Below are positions 1 to 6,293 of a DNA stretch of 6,457 nt, in pieces (the first letter of the stretch is position 1; every line of letters begins with the position of its first letter). The DNA is taken from contig CAJCIF010000052.1 of the NCBI GenBank assembly GCA_903970355.1, positions 1 through 6,457 on the forward strand, read 5' to 3'. The notes beneath the pieces are model-generated. The model was given only the letters and a program-made list of their open reading frames with translations. It made no database searches and was not told the DNA's origin. The translations under genes and the position numbers were made by a program. Source of the stretch: Actinomycetota bacterium. GTDB lineage: Bacteria; Cyanobacteriota; Vampirovibrionia; Obscuribacterales; Obscuribacteraceae.

Positions 1-851
1 CGAAGCGCTTCAGCAGCCTGGAACGGTTGTAGCACACTGCCGATCATATCCAGCAATTGCGTTCCTGCTTCCACAACACGCGGCTCGACAAGCTGTTTAT
101 CCAATATTACCTGTGTGAAGGACTTGTCTTGTGAAACTTCGAGTTCAAGGCAAGCGAGGTAGTCGGATTCGGGGATAACACCAGCCAGCAAGAACAATTC
201 GGATAATCTCAGTGTCTCGCCGGTGCTTTCGCAGTATGCCCCTGACTCGAACAATACTTGAAATACGCTTATTCTGCGCCTTGCGGCAGATTTTAATGCA
301 TTTACAGCTTGGTCTTTGCTGATCTTCCCTTCCTTAACAAGAAGCTGTGTATGAACGCATTCATTCAAAGCCCAGCGTGAAACGAAGCGGAGAACTACAA
401 GTGTTGGACCAAGACCCATTTGATTTTCCTGAGCCTTCGAAACTGCCTGCCCAAGCTGTTCTTGAGTGAGCATATCGGATGCCATCATCAAATCCGTAAG
501 AGGATTAGTCAAAACCGGCATGTTTTGCGTCTTATTGACGACGGCGCCCATAACGTTGATGGCGTCTTCCAATTCGAGGCCATTTTGCTTGGCTAAAATT
601 ACTGCTTTTACTGCAAGTTCAAAAGTCAGTTTGCCTTTACGCACCAGTTCATCTGCTGCAAGTGGCGCTCTTAAAGTGTTTTCGCTTGCAAACTTCAACA
701 TAATAAGCGCTCTCGAAATCGGGACATCGAGACGTTTTGCACTTATTTGCGCTTCAGTTAAATTCTCTGGCTTTACAATTCTGGCTGCAGAAAGTAACCG
801 AGTAAATGTATCAGTTGAGTTCTTCTCAACGGTTGATTGCTTATCAAACAA
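1..851 (-). CDS. Tandem helical-module protein (GspE-N/MshEN-like repeats), C-terminus beyond window
   Basis: The reading frame is open from a TTG start to the window edge: 283 complete codons, and the 3' end is missing. TTG is the only plausible start because an in-frame TAA lies two codons upstream, and AAGGA sits 9 nt before it. The product is soluble, with no signal peptide or membrane span. It is built of repeated ~40-residue helical units at about residues 19-60, 62-102, 121-162, 164-204 and 219-258. Each follows the pattern L-x2-A/K-G-x-I/L-T/S-x2-Q/E-A/L, then an A-L-x2-A helix, then a hydrophobic helix ending near G or L. The units alternate, so the larger period is ~100 residues. 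They resemble the N-terminal module of type II secretion/type IV pilus ATPases (T2SSE_N/MshEN), but no ATPase domain is visible and I do not see a clear RLG-type cyclic-di-GMP motif. The gene lies downstream of msrB on the same strand, 146 bp away. Function is unknown; a scaffold or regulatory role is only inference. Confidence 0.85.
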   Translation of the reverse strand, partial: MFDKQSTVEKNSTDTFTRLLSAARIVKPENLTEAQISAKRLDVPISRALIMLKFASENTLRAPLAADELVRKGKLTFELAVKAVILAKQNGLELEDAINVMGAVVNKTQNMPVLTNPLTDLMMASDMLTQEQLGQAVSKAQENQMGLGPTLVVLRFVSRWALNECVHTQLLVKEGKISKDQAVNALKSAARRRISVFQVLFESGAYCESTGETLRLSELFLLAGVIPESDYLACLELEVSQDKSFTQVILDKQLVEPRVVEAGTQLLDMIGSVLQPFQAAEAL

Positions 852-857
852 AGCTTA

Positions 858-865
858 TCTTCCTT
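858..865 (-). promoter_or_regulatory. Shine-Dalgarno that fixes the TTG start
   Basis: The minus strand reads AAGGAAGA here, with 9 nt between AAGGA and the TTG at 851-849. No in-frame ATG or GTG exists between the upstream TAA and this TTG, so the ribosome binding site decides the start. Confidence 0.65.
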
Positions 866-903
866 GCCAAAGTCGTTGTTACCTAGGATCTCTATGCACA
901 TAA

Positions 904-927
904 GCTCAGAAAGCCGGTCTTTCGAGC
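904..927 (-). other. Hairpin between msrB and the modular gene
   Basis: The arms are GCTC plus GAAAG on one side (904-907, 909-913) and CTTTC plus GAGC on the other (919-927). They give 9 base pairs with one bulged base (908) and a 5-nt loop. No T-run follows on either strand, so it is a poor match to an intrinsic terminator. It lies 53 nt upstream of the TTG start, in what would be the leader of that gene or the intercistronic RNA. It could attenuate read-through from htrA-msrB, stabilise RNA after processing, or do nothing. Confidence 0.4.
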
Positions 928-997
928 CAACAAGCTATATCCTTACCATTATTGTGCCCTTGCCTGAAAAAAGTATGCAAGAAACAGCTTGGTGCCC

Positions 998-1396
998 TTA
1001 TTTTTTCTCTTCAAACTTGAGAGAAGCTGAGTTAATGCAATAACGCAATCCCGTTGGCTTCGGGCCATCCTCAAAAACATGGCCCAAGTGTGCGTCACAC
1101 TTGCTGCAAAGCACTTCAGTTCGCTGCATGCCATGGGTGCCATCAGACTCGGTATCCACATTTTCAGCAACAGCTGGTGTCCAGAAGCTTGGCCAGCCCG
1201 AGCCAGATTCGTATTTGTGGGCGGAATCAAAGAGCACTGTTCCACAACATACGCATTTGTATATGCCGTCTTTGTGGTTGTTGTAGTACTCGCCCGTAAA
1301 GGCTCTTTCCGTCCCCTTCTTGCGTGCTACTGCATACTGGGCCGGGGTAAGCTCCTTTTGCCACTCCGCATCTGATTTGACTACTTTACTTGTCAT
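998..1396 (-). CDS. msrB: Peptide-methionine (R)-S-oxide reductase MsrB
   Basis: MsrB reduces the R-epimer of methionine sulfoxide in proteins, usually with thioredoxin as electron donor. The 132-residue length is typical for a stand-alone MsrB. The four zinc-binding cysteines are visible as two CxxC pairs (C48/C51 and C97/C100). GWPSF is at 67-71, HLGHVF at 103-108, and RYCINS at 118-123 carries the catalytic cysteine C120 and active-site N122. No signal peptide is present, so the enzyme should be cytoplasmic. The residue before GWPSF that is often the resolving cysteine (SGCGWPSF) is serine here (S66), so reduction must use another cysteine (C50 is spare) or go directly through thioredoxin. 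The ATG overlaps the stop of htrA by 4 bp (ATGA), and AAGGAA lies at 1405-1410, 8 nt before the start. Translational coupling is therefore likely. The family assignment is very secure; the resolving mechanism is inference. Confidence 0.97.
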   Translation of the reverse strand: MTSKVVKSDAEWQKELTPAQYAVARKKGTERAFTGEYYNNHKDGIYKCVCCGTVLFDSAHKYESGSGWPSFWTPAVAENVDTESDGTHGMQRTEVLCSKCDAHLGHVFEDGPKPTGLRYCINSASLKFEEKK

Positions 1397-2595
1397 TGTG
1401 ATTCTTCCTTGGAAGGATACTTGCCAATCTTTACACCGAGCGTTTTCAATTGTCCATCGCTAAAAACTAAGAAAGAAAGAGATTCTCCAGGTTTGTGGGC
1501 CCTCACGATTTGTTGAATGTCTTTAGCCGTTAGCACCGGTTTACCGTCCACTTTTTCAATGATGTCCCACTGAGCTAGACCTGATTGTTCGGCCGGACTG
1601 TTTGGGACAAGCCCAGCAATGGCAACGCCTTTTGTGGTGTTAGACACACCCAGAGATTTAGATAACTTGTCATCAAGTTCTTGCATCATAATGCCGAGAT
1701 ATGGATGTTCAATCGTGCCTGAGGCAAGCAATTGGCTGGCGATGTCTTTGGCAACATCAATTGGAATTGCAAAGCCAATATTTTGGCCATCTGCACGAAT
1801 GGCAGTGTTCAAGCCAATTACTTCGCCGTGAATGTTGAGAAGTGGTCCGCCTGAGTTGCCGGGATTGATCGCCGCATCGGTTTGAATCAGTTCGGCGCTA
1901 TTTTGGACACCATCACCGGAGATGTTTCGTCCCAGTGCGCTGATGATCCCGAGAGTCACTGAGTGATCGAGACCAAGCGGGCTGCCGACTGCAATTGCCC
2001 AATCTCCTGGGCGGATGTTTTTGCTTGTGCCTATTTTTGCAGCAGGCAAATCTTTTGCATCAATTTTGACTATCGCCAGGTCTGTAAAGGGATCTCTTCC
2101 CAGCACTGTGCCTTTGAATTTTCGCTTGTCGTTGAGCGTTACTAAAATTTCGTCAGCATCACCAACAACGTGATTGTTAGTCAATATCACGCCATCAGAA
2201 CGGAAAATAACTCCGGAGCCAGAACCTTTTTGAGGAATTTTTTGATTAGGCATGCCACCGAATCCGGGGCCAAAGAAAAATTCAAAATTATGAAATGGCG
2301 CGCCGTGAAACGGTGTATCGGCAATCGTGATATTGCGGCTGATATCAATGTTTACGACACTGTCAGAGGTCTGCTTGGCTATGTCGGCAATTGTATTTTC
2401 GGCAAGGAGAAAAGCAGCAGGTGGATTTACCGGGTGCGCACTCGAAGATGATGATGAGTTAGCTAAATTGACGGACGGGGTGGCCTCATGACTGCCAGGC
2501 CAGTATTCATGCCCTGCCCAAAATGCACAACAGATTGCAATGCCAATAAAAGTACCGCCCAACCACGGAACAAATGAGTTCTTATTTTTCTCCAT
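1393..2595 (-). CDS. htrA: HtrA/DegP-family serine protease, membrane-anchored, one PDZ domain
   Basis: This is an ATP-independent protease and chaperone of the cell envelope that degrades misfolded or damaged proteins. The 400 residues begin with a short positively charged tail and one hydrophobic segment (about 11-28), acting as signal anchor. A Ser/Pro-rich linker (about 39-60) follows. The trypsin-like domain covers about 65-295 with the full triad: H142 in [12 protein letters not shown]172 in [11 protein letters not shown], and S248 in NPGNSGGPL. The Gly/Phe/His-rich stretch at 95-120 corresponds to the variable LA loop. A single PDZ domain spans about 298-393 and starts with the YLGI carboxylate-binding loop. 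One PDZ and an anchor match DegS and cyanobacterial HhoA/HtrA better than two-PDZ DegP. CC at 22-23 is not a lipobox because position -1 is Ile. AAAGG lies 9 nt before the ATG. The gene leads a coupled pair with msrB. Exact subfamily is not resolvable by eye. Confidence 0.96.
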   Translation of the reverse strand: MEKNKNSFVPWLGGTFIGIAICCAFWAGHEYWPGSHEATPSVNLANSSSSSSAHPVNPPAAFLLAENTIADIAKQTSDSVVNIDISRNITIADTPFHGAPFHNFEFFFGPGFGGMPNQKIPQKGSGSGVIFRSDGVILTNNHVVGDADEILVTLNDKRKFKGTVLGRDPFTDLAIVKIDAKDLPAAKIGTSKNIRPGDWAIAVGSPLGLDHSVTLGIISALGRNISGDGVQNSAELIQTDAAINPGNSGGPLLNIHGEVIGLNTAIRADGQNIGFAIPIDVAKDIASQLLASGTIEHPYLGIMMQELDDKLSKSLGVSNTTKGVAIAGLVPNSPAEQSGLAQWDIIEKVDGKPVLTAKDIQQIVRAHKPGESLSFLVFSDGQLKTLGVKIGKYPSKEESQ

Positions 2596-2628
2596 TTTTT
2601 TCTACCTTTCCCTCGTCCATCATTTCAG

Positions 2629-2658
2629 TCTATGACTGTCATTGCTTCATCTTGTCAA
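2629..2658 (-). promoter_or_regulatory. Candidate sigma70-type promoter for htrA-msrB
   Basis: The minus strand has a perfect -35 box TTGACA (2658-2653), an 18-bp spacer, and a weak -10 box CATAGA (2634-2629; 3 of 6 matches). Transcription would start near 2622, leaving a leader of about 27 nt to the ATG at 2595. The -35 match is good; the poor -10 suggests either activator dependence or an incorrect call. Confidence 0.4.
2632..2642. promoter_or_regulatory. Palindrome ATGAC-T-GTCAT, possible operator
   Basis: This perfect 5+5 bp inverted repeat with one central base covers part of the -10 and the spacer of the candidate htrA promoter. A regulator bound here would compete with RNA polymerase. 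A 5-bp half-site can arise by chance, so only the position supports the call. Confidence 0.25.
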
Positions 2659-2762
2659 TCTTAAAGAGACCTTAACCGTTGGCATCAATAATTTCAATTG
2701 GGTTTCTGATTTCGTAAAACTGGCTCAGTATCTCGATTTCAAAAACCTCCAAGGTATCTAAT

Positions 2763-2767
2763 AGGAG
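2763..2767 (+). promoter_or_regulatory. Strong Shine-Dalgarno of the 53-codon gene
   Basis: AGGAG lies 8 nt before the ATG at 2776. It is among the best ribosome binding sites in the window and is the main reason to accept the short reading frame as a gene. Confidence 0.7.
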
Positions 2768-2775
2768 TCCCGAAT

Positions 2776-2937
2776 ATGCCAAGTGCAGCATCTGGTTTGA
2801 TTTTGATCGATATGTTAATTAGACCCTTTTACAAAGTTGCCGTGAAATTTCCGATTATCGGATTTTTCTTCCTCATGATCATCTACGGTTCTATCGGCTA
2901 CATGGTGCTCAAATCAGCTTATCTGTCAGAGAGCTAA
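2776..2937 (+). CDS. Small single-span membrane protein, 53 residues
   Basis: The frame runs from ATG to TAA and encodes 53 residues. A moderately hydrophobic N-terminal part with a basic stretch (R16, K20, K24) precedes a strongly hydrophobic span at about 25-45 (rich in Ile, Phe, Leu and Met), followed by a short hydrophilic tail ending in SES. This is the layout of a small single-pass membrane protein with the basic residues inside. AGGAG lies at optimal spacing before the ATG. The gene is divergent from htrA (180 bp between starts) and 163 bp upstream of the secreted TPR-like gene. No family is recognised. It could modulate a membrane enzyme or protease, as many small membrane proteins do, but nothing in the sequence identifies a partner. 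A chance hydrophobic frame is the alternative; the ribosome binding site argues against it. Confidence 0.7.
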   Translation: MPSAASGLILIDMLIRPFYKVAVKFPIIGFFFLMIIYGSIGYMVLKSAYLSES

Positions 2938-3100
2938 CGATTTTTCAATTTAACGCAATTTCGGATTTTTCGCTCGAAAGTTCGAAAGGGCTTGAACTCT
3001 GCTCAAAAACTACCATTTGGGCACCGTTAAACCACGCCCTTAATTGTCAAATGTTGCAGTAAACTAGTCTGCAAAGCCCTAGTTTGCTGGAGTACTTGGC
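2938..3100. other. Intergenic region, no confident promoter or terminator
   Basis: This stretch holds AT-rich sequence, a direct repeat CGAAAG (2975-2980 and 2983-2988), and a weak 6-bp hairpin at 2980-2997 that includes one G-T pair and has no T-run after it. A TAAACT at 3060-3065 could be a -10 box for the downstream gene (4 of 6 matches), but no convincing -35 box lies at 17 bp. GGAG at 3089-3092 is the ribosome binding site of the next gene. Confidence 0.4.
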
Positions 3101-3856
3101 ATGGATAGAAAGGTATTGGCGCTGGTCGCTGCCTTTGGAAGCCTGGTGGTAATTACAGCTCAACCATCTTATGGCGGGGCCGATAATTCAGCTTATCTGC
3201 GGAAAGTTCGCAGTATGGAAGAGCAAGCTAAACAAAGTGGCAGCCCTGGTGATTGGACAATGGTCGGAAACATGTGGCTTTCCGGCGCGCAATCCGACCG
3301 AACCGGAGCTGCCGATTTAATGGCACGGCGGGCCGCAGCTTGTTTTACTCGCAGTATTAATATGAATGTGAGCGAACAAGGCGGACTTGAATCTGACTCG
3401 CGACTGACTGGTTTGCGCAGAGCGTACGATTTGCTTGCCAAACTAGAACCCGGCAACTCTGCATGGCCTTATTTGCTGGGAGAAACTGAAGCGGCAAGAG
3501 GACACTATATAGAAGCTGCTCCTCCTTTGAGAAAAGCGATTCGAATGGGTGGTTCAGGGGGCCAAAAGGCGCAAAAGCTGATGGCTCATGTTGCGCCTTT
3601 CATAGAGCAGGATCATAAAAACGATGTCGCTGAGTGTGGCAATGTTCTCCAATACATGAGAACGATGGGCTCTACAATGCCAAAAATTCGTCCGCCCTCA
3701 AATACATATAAACCGGCATTTGATGGTACCAAAACCTGGAACCAGGGTTCGGCCGCATCGAACGCCTGGTCTGCCGGTGATACGGAAGCTCAGGGCCGCA
3801 TAAATGCCGGTTCCGCAACAGACGAAGACCGGTCAAAGTACGGGAGTGGTTATTAG
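3101..3856 (+). CDS. Secreted TPR-like protein of unknown function
   Basis: The 251-residue product begins with a classical signal peptide: basic start (R3, K4), hydrophobic core at about 5-20, and likely cleavage near SYG-GA at 25. The mature part is helical. A TPR-like helix pair is visible at about 116-149, with the pattern PGNSAWPYLLGETEAARG followed by a helix containing A-x2-LRKAI. An earlier helical pair lies around 50-112. The last ~60 residues are rich in Gly, Ser, Ala, Asn and Tyr, and probably flexible. GGAG lies 8 nt before the ATG. The stop overlaps the GTG of the next gene by one base (TAGTG), so the two are co-translated. TPR folds bind other proteins, so a partner role for the downstream low-complexity protein is plausible inference. 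No family beyond TPR-like helices is recognised. Confidence 0.85.
   Translation: MDRKVLALVAAFGSLVVITAQPSYGGADNSAYLRKVRSMEEQAKQSGSPGDWTMVGNMWLSGAQSDRTGAADLMARRAAACFTRSINMNVSEQGGLESDSRLTGLRRAYDLLAKLEPGNSAWPYLLGETEAARGHYIEAAPPLRKAIRMGGSGGQKAQKLMAHVAPFIEQDHKNDVAECGNVLQYMRTMGSTMPKIRPPSNTYKPAFDGTKTWNQGSAASNAWSAGDTEAQGRINAGSATDEDRSKYGSGY
3842..3846 (+). promoter_or_regulatory. Shine-Dalgarno supporting a GTG start inside the previous gene
   Basis: GGGAG lies within the last codons of the TPR-like gene, 9 nt before the GTG at 3856. Together with the TAGTG overlap it supports GTG as the start and translational coupling of the two genes. Confidence 0.65.
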
Positions 3857-4629
3857 TGACCAAAAGGGCGATAAAGCCTAGCACCGCAGACGGTGTCGTT
3901 GCCGTATTGTCATTTTGTATGTTCTTTTTAAATGGATCGGCTCTTGCTCAGAATCAATATTCACCTGGGTCACCCTTTGTTTTCAAGTCATCGGTAGGAG
4001 CGCCACCAGCCCCCGCAAGCAGTAGTACAACTTCGGATGTGAATGGTGCGCCTCCTGGGCAAGCTACTTTTATGCAGCCCTCTTCACCGGCAAGTTCAAG
4101 TGGATCGATTAATGGTCCACCGGCAGGCCAGGTTACTTTCATGCAACCAGCAAATTCGCCGCCGCCCAGTTTCGGACAGCAGTCGAGTTATGGACAGCAA
4201 CCAAGTTACGGACAGCAACCGAGCTACGGACAGCAACCGAGCTATGGACAGCAACCAAGTTATGGACAACAACCAAGTTATAACCAGCAGCAGCAACGCT
4301 ACGGCCAACCACCCAGTTATAACCAATCGCCACAGAATTATGGCCAACCACCGAATGGTTATCCGATGCGAAACAATCCACGAATGCTTTACAATCCGCA
4401 GTTGGTCCCGAATTTTGGCATAAATCGAACACAGATCCATACCGGTGGCGGCATGATGGATAGTGTTCTTTCATCTGTCGATCGCACACCAATACCGGAT
4501 GTTGGCTCGTTCTTGAAAGAAGATTTCCCTCTGCCACCCGCAGCCGATGATGCTACGCAATTCGAGATGCCGGCACTAAATCAAAAAGCATTCGGGACGA
4601 TGAAGAAGCGAACCTTCCGCGCGCAATAA
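3856..4629 (+). CDS. Secreted low-complexity protein with GQQPSY tandem repeats
   Basis: The 257-residue product starts at GTG, chosen because of GGGAG 9 nt upstream and because a full signal peptide follows: basic N-terminus (K3, R4, K7), hydrophobic core at about 14-25, and cleavage after SALA at 31. The mature protein has three parts. Residues 32-105 are rich in Pro, Ser and Ala and contain the motif NGxPxGQxTFMQP twice (63-75 and 86-98). Residues 107-170 are Gly/Gln/Pro/Ser/Tyr-rich, with six tandem GQQ(P/S)SY units followed by degenerate copies. Residues 171-257 look more ordered and end in KKRTFRAQ. There are no cysteines after the signal peptide and no sortase or autotransporter signal. 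The repeat composition resembles prion-like or adhesive low-complexity domains; function is not known. It is coupled to the upstream secreted TPR-like gene and closed by the hairpin at 4627-4660. Confidence 0.85.
   Translation: MTKRAIKPSTADGVVAVLSFCMFFLNGSALAQNQYSPGSPFVFKSSVGAPPAPASSSTTSDVNGAPPGQATFMQPSSPASSSGSINGPPAGQVTFMQPANSPPPSFGQQSSYGQQPSYGQQPSYGQQPSYGQQPSYGQQPSYNQQQQRYGQPPSYNQSPQNYGQPPNGYPMRNNPRMLYNPQLVPNFGINRTQIHTGGGMMDSVLSSVDRTPIPDVGSFLKEDFPLPPAADDATQFEMPALNQKAFGTMKKRTFRAQ
4042..4149 (+). repeat. Two copies of a 13-codon motif, 69 bp apart
   Basis: Codons for NGAPPGQATFMQP (4042-4080) and NGPPAGQVTFMQP (4111-4149) form an imperfect direct repeat with a 69-bp period. Ten of 13 residues are identical, so this is an internal duplication that has diverged at the DNA level. 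Confidence 0.75.
4174..4281 (+). repeat. Six tandem 18-bp units encoding GQQ(P/S)SY
   Basis: Units begin at 4174, 4192, 4210, 4228, 4246 and 4264, with the form GGACARCARYCRAGYTAY. Differences are almost all at third codon positions, so the peptide is kept while the DNA drifts. Degenerate 18-21 bp copies (GQPPSY, NQSPQNY and similar) continue to 4362. The period is a multiple of three, so copy-number change would lengthen or shorten the protein without a frameshift. Confidence 0.92.
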
Positions 4630-4660
4630 CGGCGCCATTCATCTTAAAACGGCGCCGTTA
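4627..4660. terminator. GC-rich hairpin between convergent genes
   Basis: TAACGGCGCC (4627-4636) pairs perfectly with GGCGCCGTTA (4651-4660) across a 14-nt loop. The TAA stop of the low-complexity gene is the first part of the stem. Each arm also contains the self-complementary GGCGCC. No real U-tract follows on the plus strand (only TTGGGTTTGTG) or on the minus strand, so it is not a textbook intrinsic terminator. Its place between two convergent gene ends supports a bidirectional stop or RNA 3'-end protection. Confidence 0.5.
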
Positions 4661-4678
4661 CGATTGGGTTTGTGCTTG

Positions 4679-6271
4679 TTAACGATGCGCGATATCGTTA
4701 TCCAGGCGAGCAGCTACTTTGTCAAACAAGGTGTAGAGTCTGCGACTATCTTTGAAAGATGGTTGTCCACTCATCCGCATTTGCGATTCCATGCGCCCGA
4801 TTTCATCCATTTGAGATCTTAGAGATCTTGCTTCGACGTCGCTGATTCGACCGGTGGCCAAATTTTGCGTAATGCGCCCTTCCAGATCTGCCCTTCGGAC
4901 CATGAGGTCATCAAGCACTACCACCTGTCCGGTTGTAAGGACAAATCGTGAGCCGACTACAAGCGGTTGAACGTTTTGGCCAGGGGCCAATACCACGACG
5001 CGATTTGACAGAGCATCAAGTTGCATGGCGATAGGCAGCGCTTCTACATAAGTGAAGTTGCCACTCCTGCCCGACAATACTAGAGCTGTCAATCTATCCA
5101 GTTCTGCACGGAAAGCGGCTGCTTGGCTGGTATTCATGGTGCCGTTAGCTTGCCCTGAAGCAATCAATCTTTGGATTTCCGTTATTCTGCCATTAAGTGT
5201 GGTGAGCAGTTGAGTGGAAGTAATTGTCTTGACTGAAACTACATTTCCAAATTGGTCTACTGAAATCCTGGTTTTGCCGGAAGTATCAACCACCGTAAGT
5301 GGTTGCAGTGCTGGAATGCTGGCCATCTTTACCAGTTTTGAATCCACGTCATCCAGACCTCTTGCTATTTCATACACGCGAGTATCATCAGCAGGCCAAC
5401 CGGCTATACGGCCATCAGATAGTTGAGATCCGTAACCATCCAATCTCACTCGCAGGTCGTATGCTTGTGCAGATGAGATTTTGCCTTCCGCTAAATCCAT
5501 GGCAACAAGCCGATCTAATTCGACGCGCCGTGAGTCGAGGAGTGCAAATAATGTACTGCTGTCGTTTGAAACTACGGTTACTCTGCGTTCAGTTACCGGT
5601 GTATCTGTCACTACGACTTGAGATGCTTGCGGTGTGACATCGGTCCTCGTAGTGGTTACTGTCTGAGAACCGTCCAAGTTGTTTGTGACAACGCGTTTTA
5701 CTACAGCGAGACGCGTTGCGCCATTCACTGTAACTATCATCGGGCTCAGAGCCTGCAACCTTGTTGCCGTGGAAATGGCGACATTGAGATCATCAAGCTG
5801 TCTGCCTACACTTGTGGCTTCATCAAAAGTCAGTAACCCTCCTGATACTTCACAAGCCTTTTTCATCGCAACGATGTTGTCGAGTTGCGAATTGAATGAA
5901 TTGAAGTTATCGGAATTGATAAGACCCTTCGCAAGACAGTCGGAAATATTGGTTCTAATGACGCGTATGCGTTCGCCGAGTGAGTCTGCATAAACAGTTG
6001 ACATGGTAGGAACCCCTGTTTGCACAGTGGTGACCGAGCTTCCATCCGAAATATGTCCAACTAACCTGCCACTAGCATCGATGATGTCGCCCCGACCATC
6101 AATTGTGCCGTAAACCGAATCGGGCGCTGATGAAGTAGTGACCGTTCTTATGGTGTCAGCCACAGATGGTGTCACAATCGACGCCAACACACCCACACTG
6201 AGCGCCAAACCCAGTGTTAGATTCTTATTGAAACGCGACTGTACTCCATCGCGTGCTCCTACGCTAAACAT
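4679..6271 (-). CDS. Exported protein with four ~78-residue helical repeats
   Basis: The 530-residue product starts at ATG with AGGGAGG (6287-6281) 9 nt upstream. An N-terminal region with R13 and K17 is followed by a hydrophobic core (about 18-33) and likely cleavage after PSVA at 38. The mature protein alternates two kinds of segment. Helical repeats at about 98-173, 239-317, 354-428 and 450-528 share the pattern L-x3-R-x2-E/D-L-x-R-L, then A-x-G-x-I/M-S/N-x2-Q/E-A, L-R-x2-L/M-D, and in the first three a closing A-x2-L-D-x-L. The linkers are Thr/Val-rich, probably beta strands (40-95, 175-235, 325-352, 430-450), and the first contains a GxIDxxGxIIDxxGRLVG motif. Only one cysteine pair (C112, C140) is present, in repeat 1. 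No enzyme motif or anchor is seen. It probably acts outside the cytoplasm as a structural or binding protein; no family is recognised. Confidence 0.88.
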   Translation of the reverse strand: MFSVGARDGVQSRFNKNLTLGLALSVGVLASIVTPSVADTIRTVTTSSAPDSVYGTIDGRGDIIDASGRLVGHISDGSSVTTVQTGVPTMSTVYADSLGERIRVIRTNISDCLAKGLINSDNFNSFNSQLDNIVAMKKACEVSGGLLTFDEATSVGRQLDDLNVAISTATRLQALSPMIVTVNGATRLAVVKRVVTNNLDGSQTVTTTRTDVTPQASQVVVTDTPVTERRVTVVSNDSSTLFALLDSRRVELDRLVAMDLAEGKISSAQAYDLRVRLDGYGSQLSDGRIAGWPADDTRVYEIARGLDDVDSKLVKMASIPALQPLTVVDTSGKTRISVDQFGNVVSVKTITSTQLLTTLNGRITEIQRLIASGQANGTMNTSQAAAFRAELDRLTALVLSGRSGNFTYVEALPIAMQLDALSNRVVVLAPGQNVQPLVVGSRFVLTTGQVVVLDDLMVRRADLEGRITQNLATGRISDVEARSLRSQMDEIGRMESQMRMSGQPSFKDSRRLYTLFDKVAARLDNDIAHR

Positions 6272-6293
6272 TGTAGAGATCCTCCCTAGAACC

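Noticed and set aside
466..903. 145-codon plus-strand frame
   Set aside because: It lies antisense to the modular TTG-start gene, has no good ribosome binding site and an unpatterned product; the minus-strand frame shows clear internal repeats.
2500..2595. Lipoprotein signal in HtrA (Cys-Cys at residues 22-23)
   Set aside because: The residue before the cysteine is Ile and not Gly, Ala or Ser, so it is not a lipobox; a signal anchor fits better.
2910..2950. Possible terminator after the 53-codon gene (AGCT arms followed by ATTTTT)
   Set aside because: The stem is only 4 + 3 pairs with an internal loop, too weak to call.
2980..3041. tRNA-like look: GTTCGAA and distant AAGGGC/GCCCTT arms
   Set aside because: No anticodon arm, D arm or proper acceptor geometry can be fitted; the arms are 6 bp and probably chance.
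4043..4537. Long open frames on both strands across the GQQPSY repeats
   Set aside because: An 18-bp repeat without stops in any frame keeps all frames open. They give monotonous peptides and lack signal peptides and ribosome binding sites.
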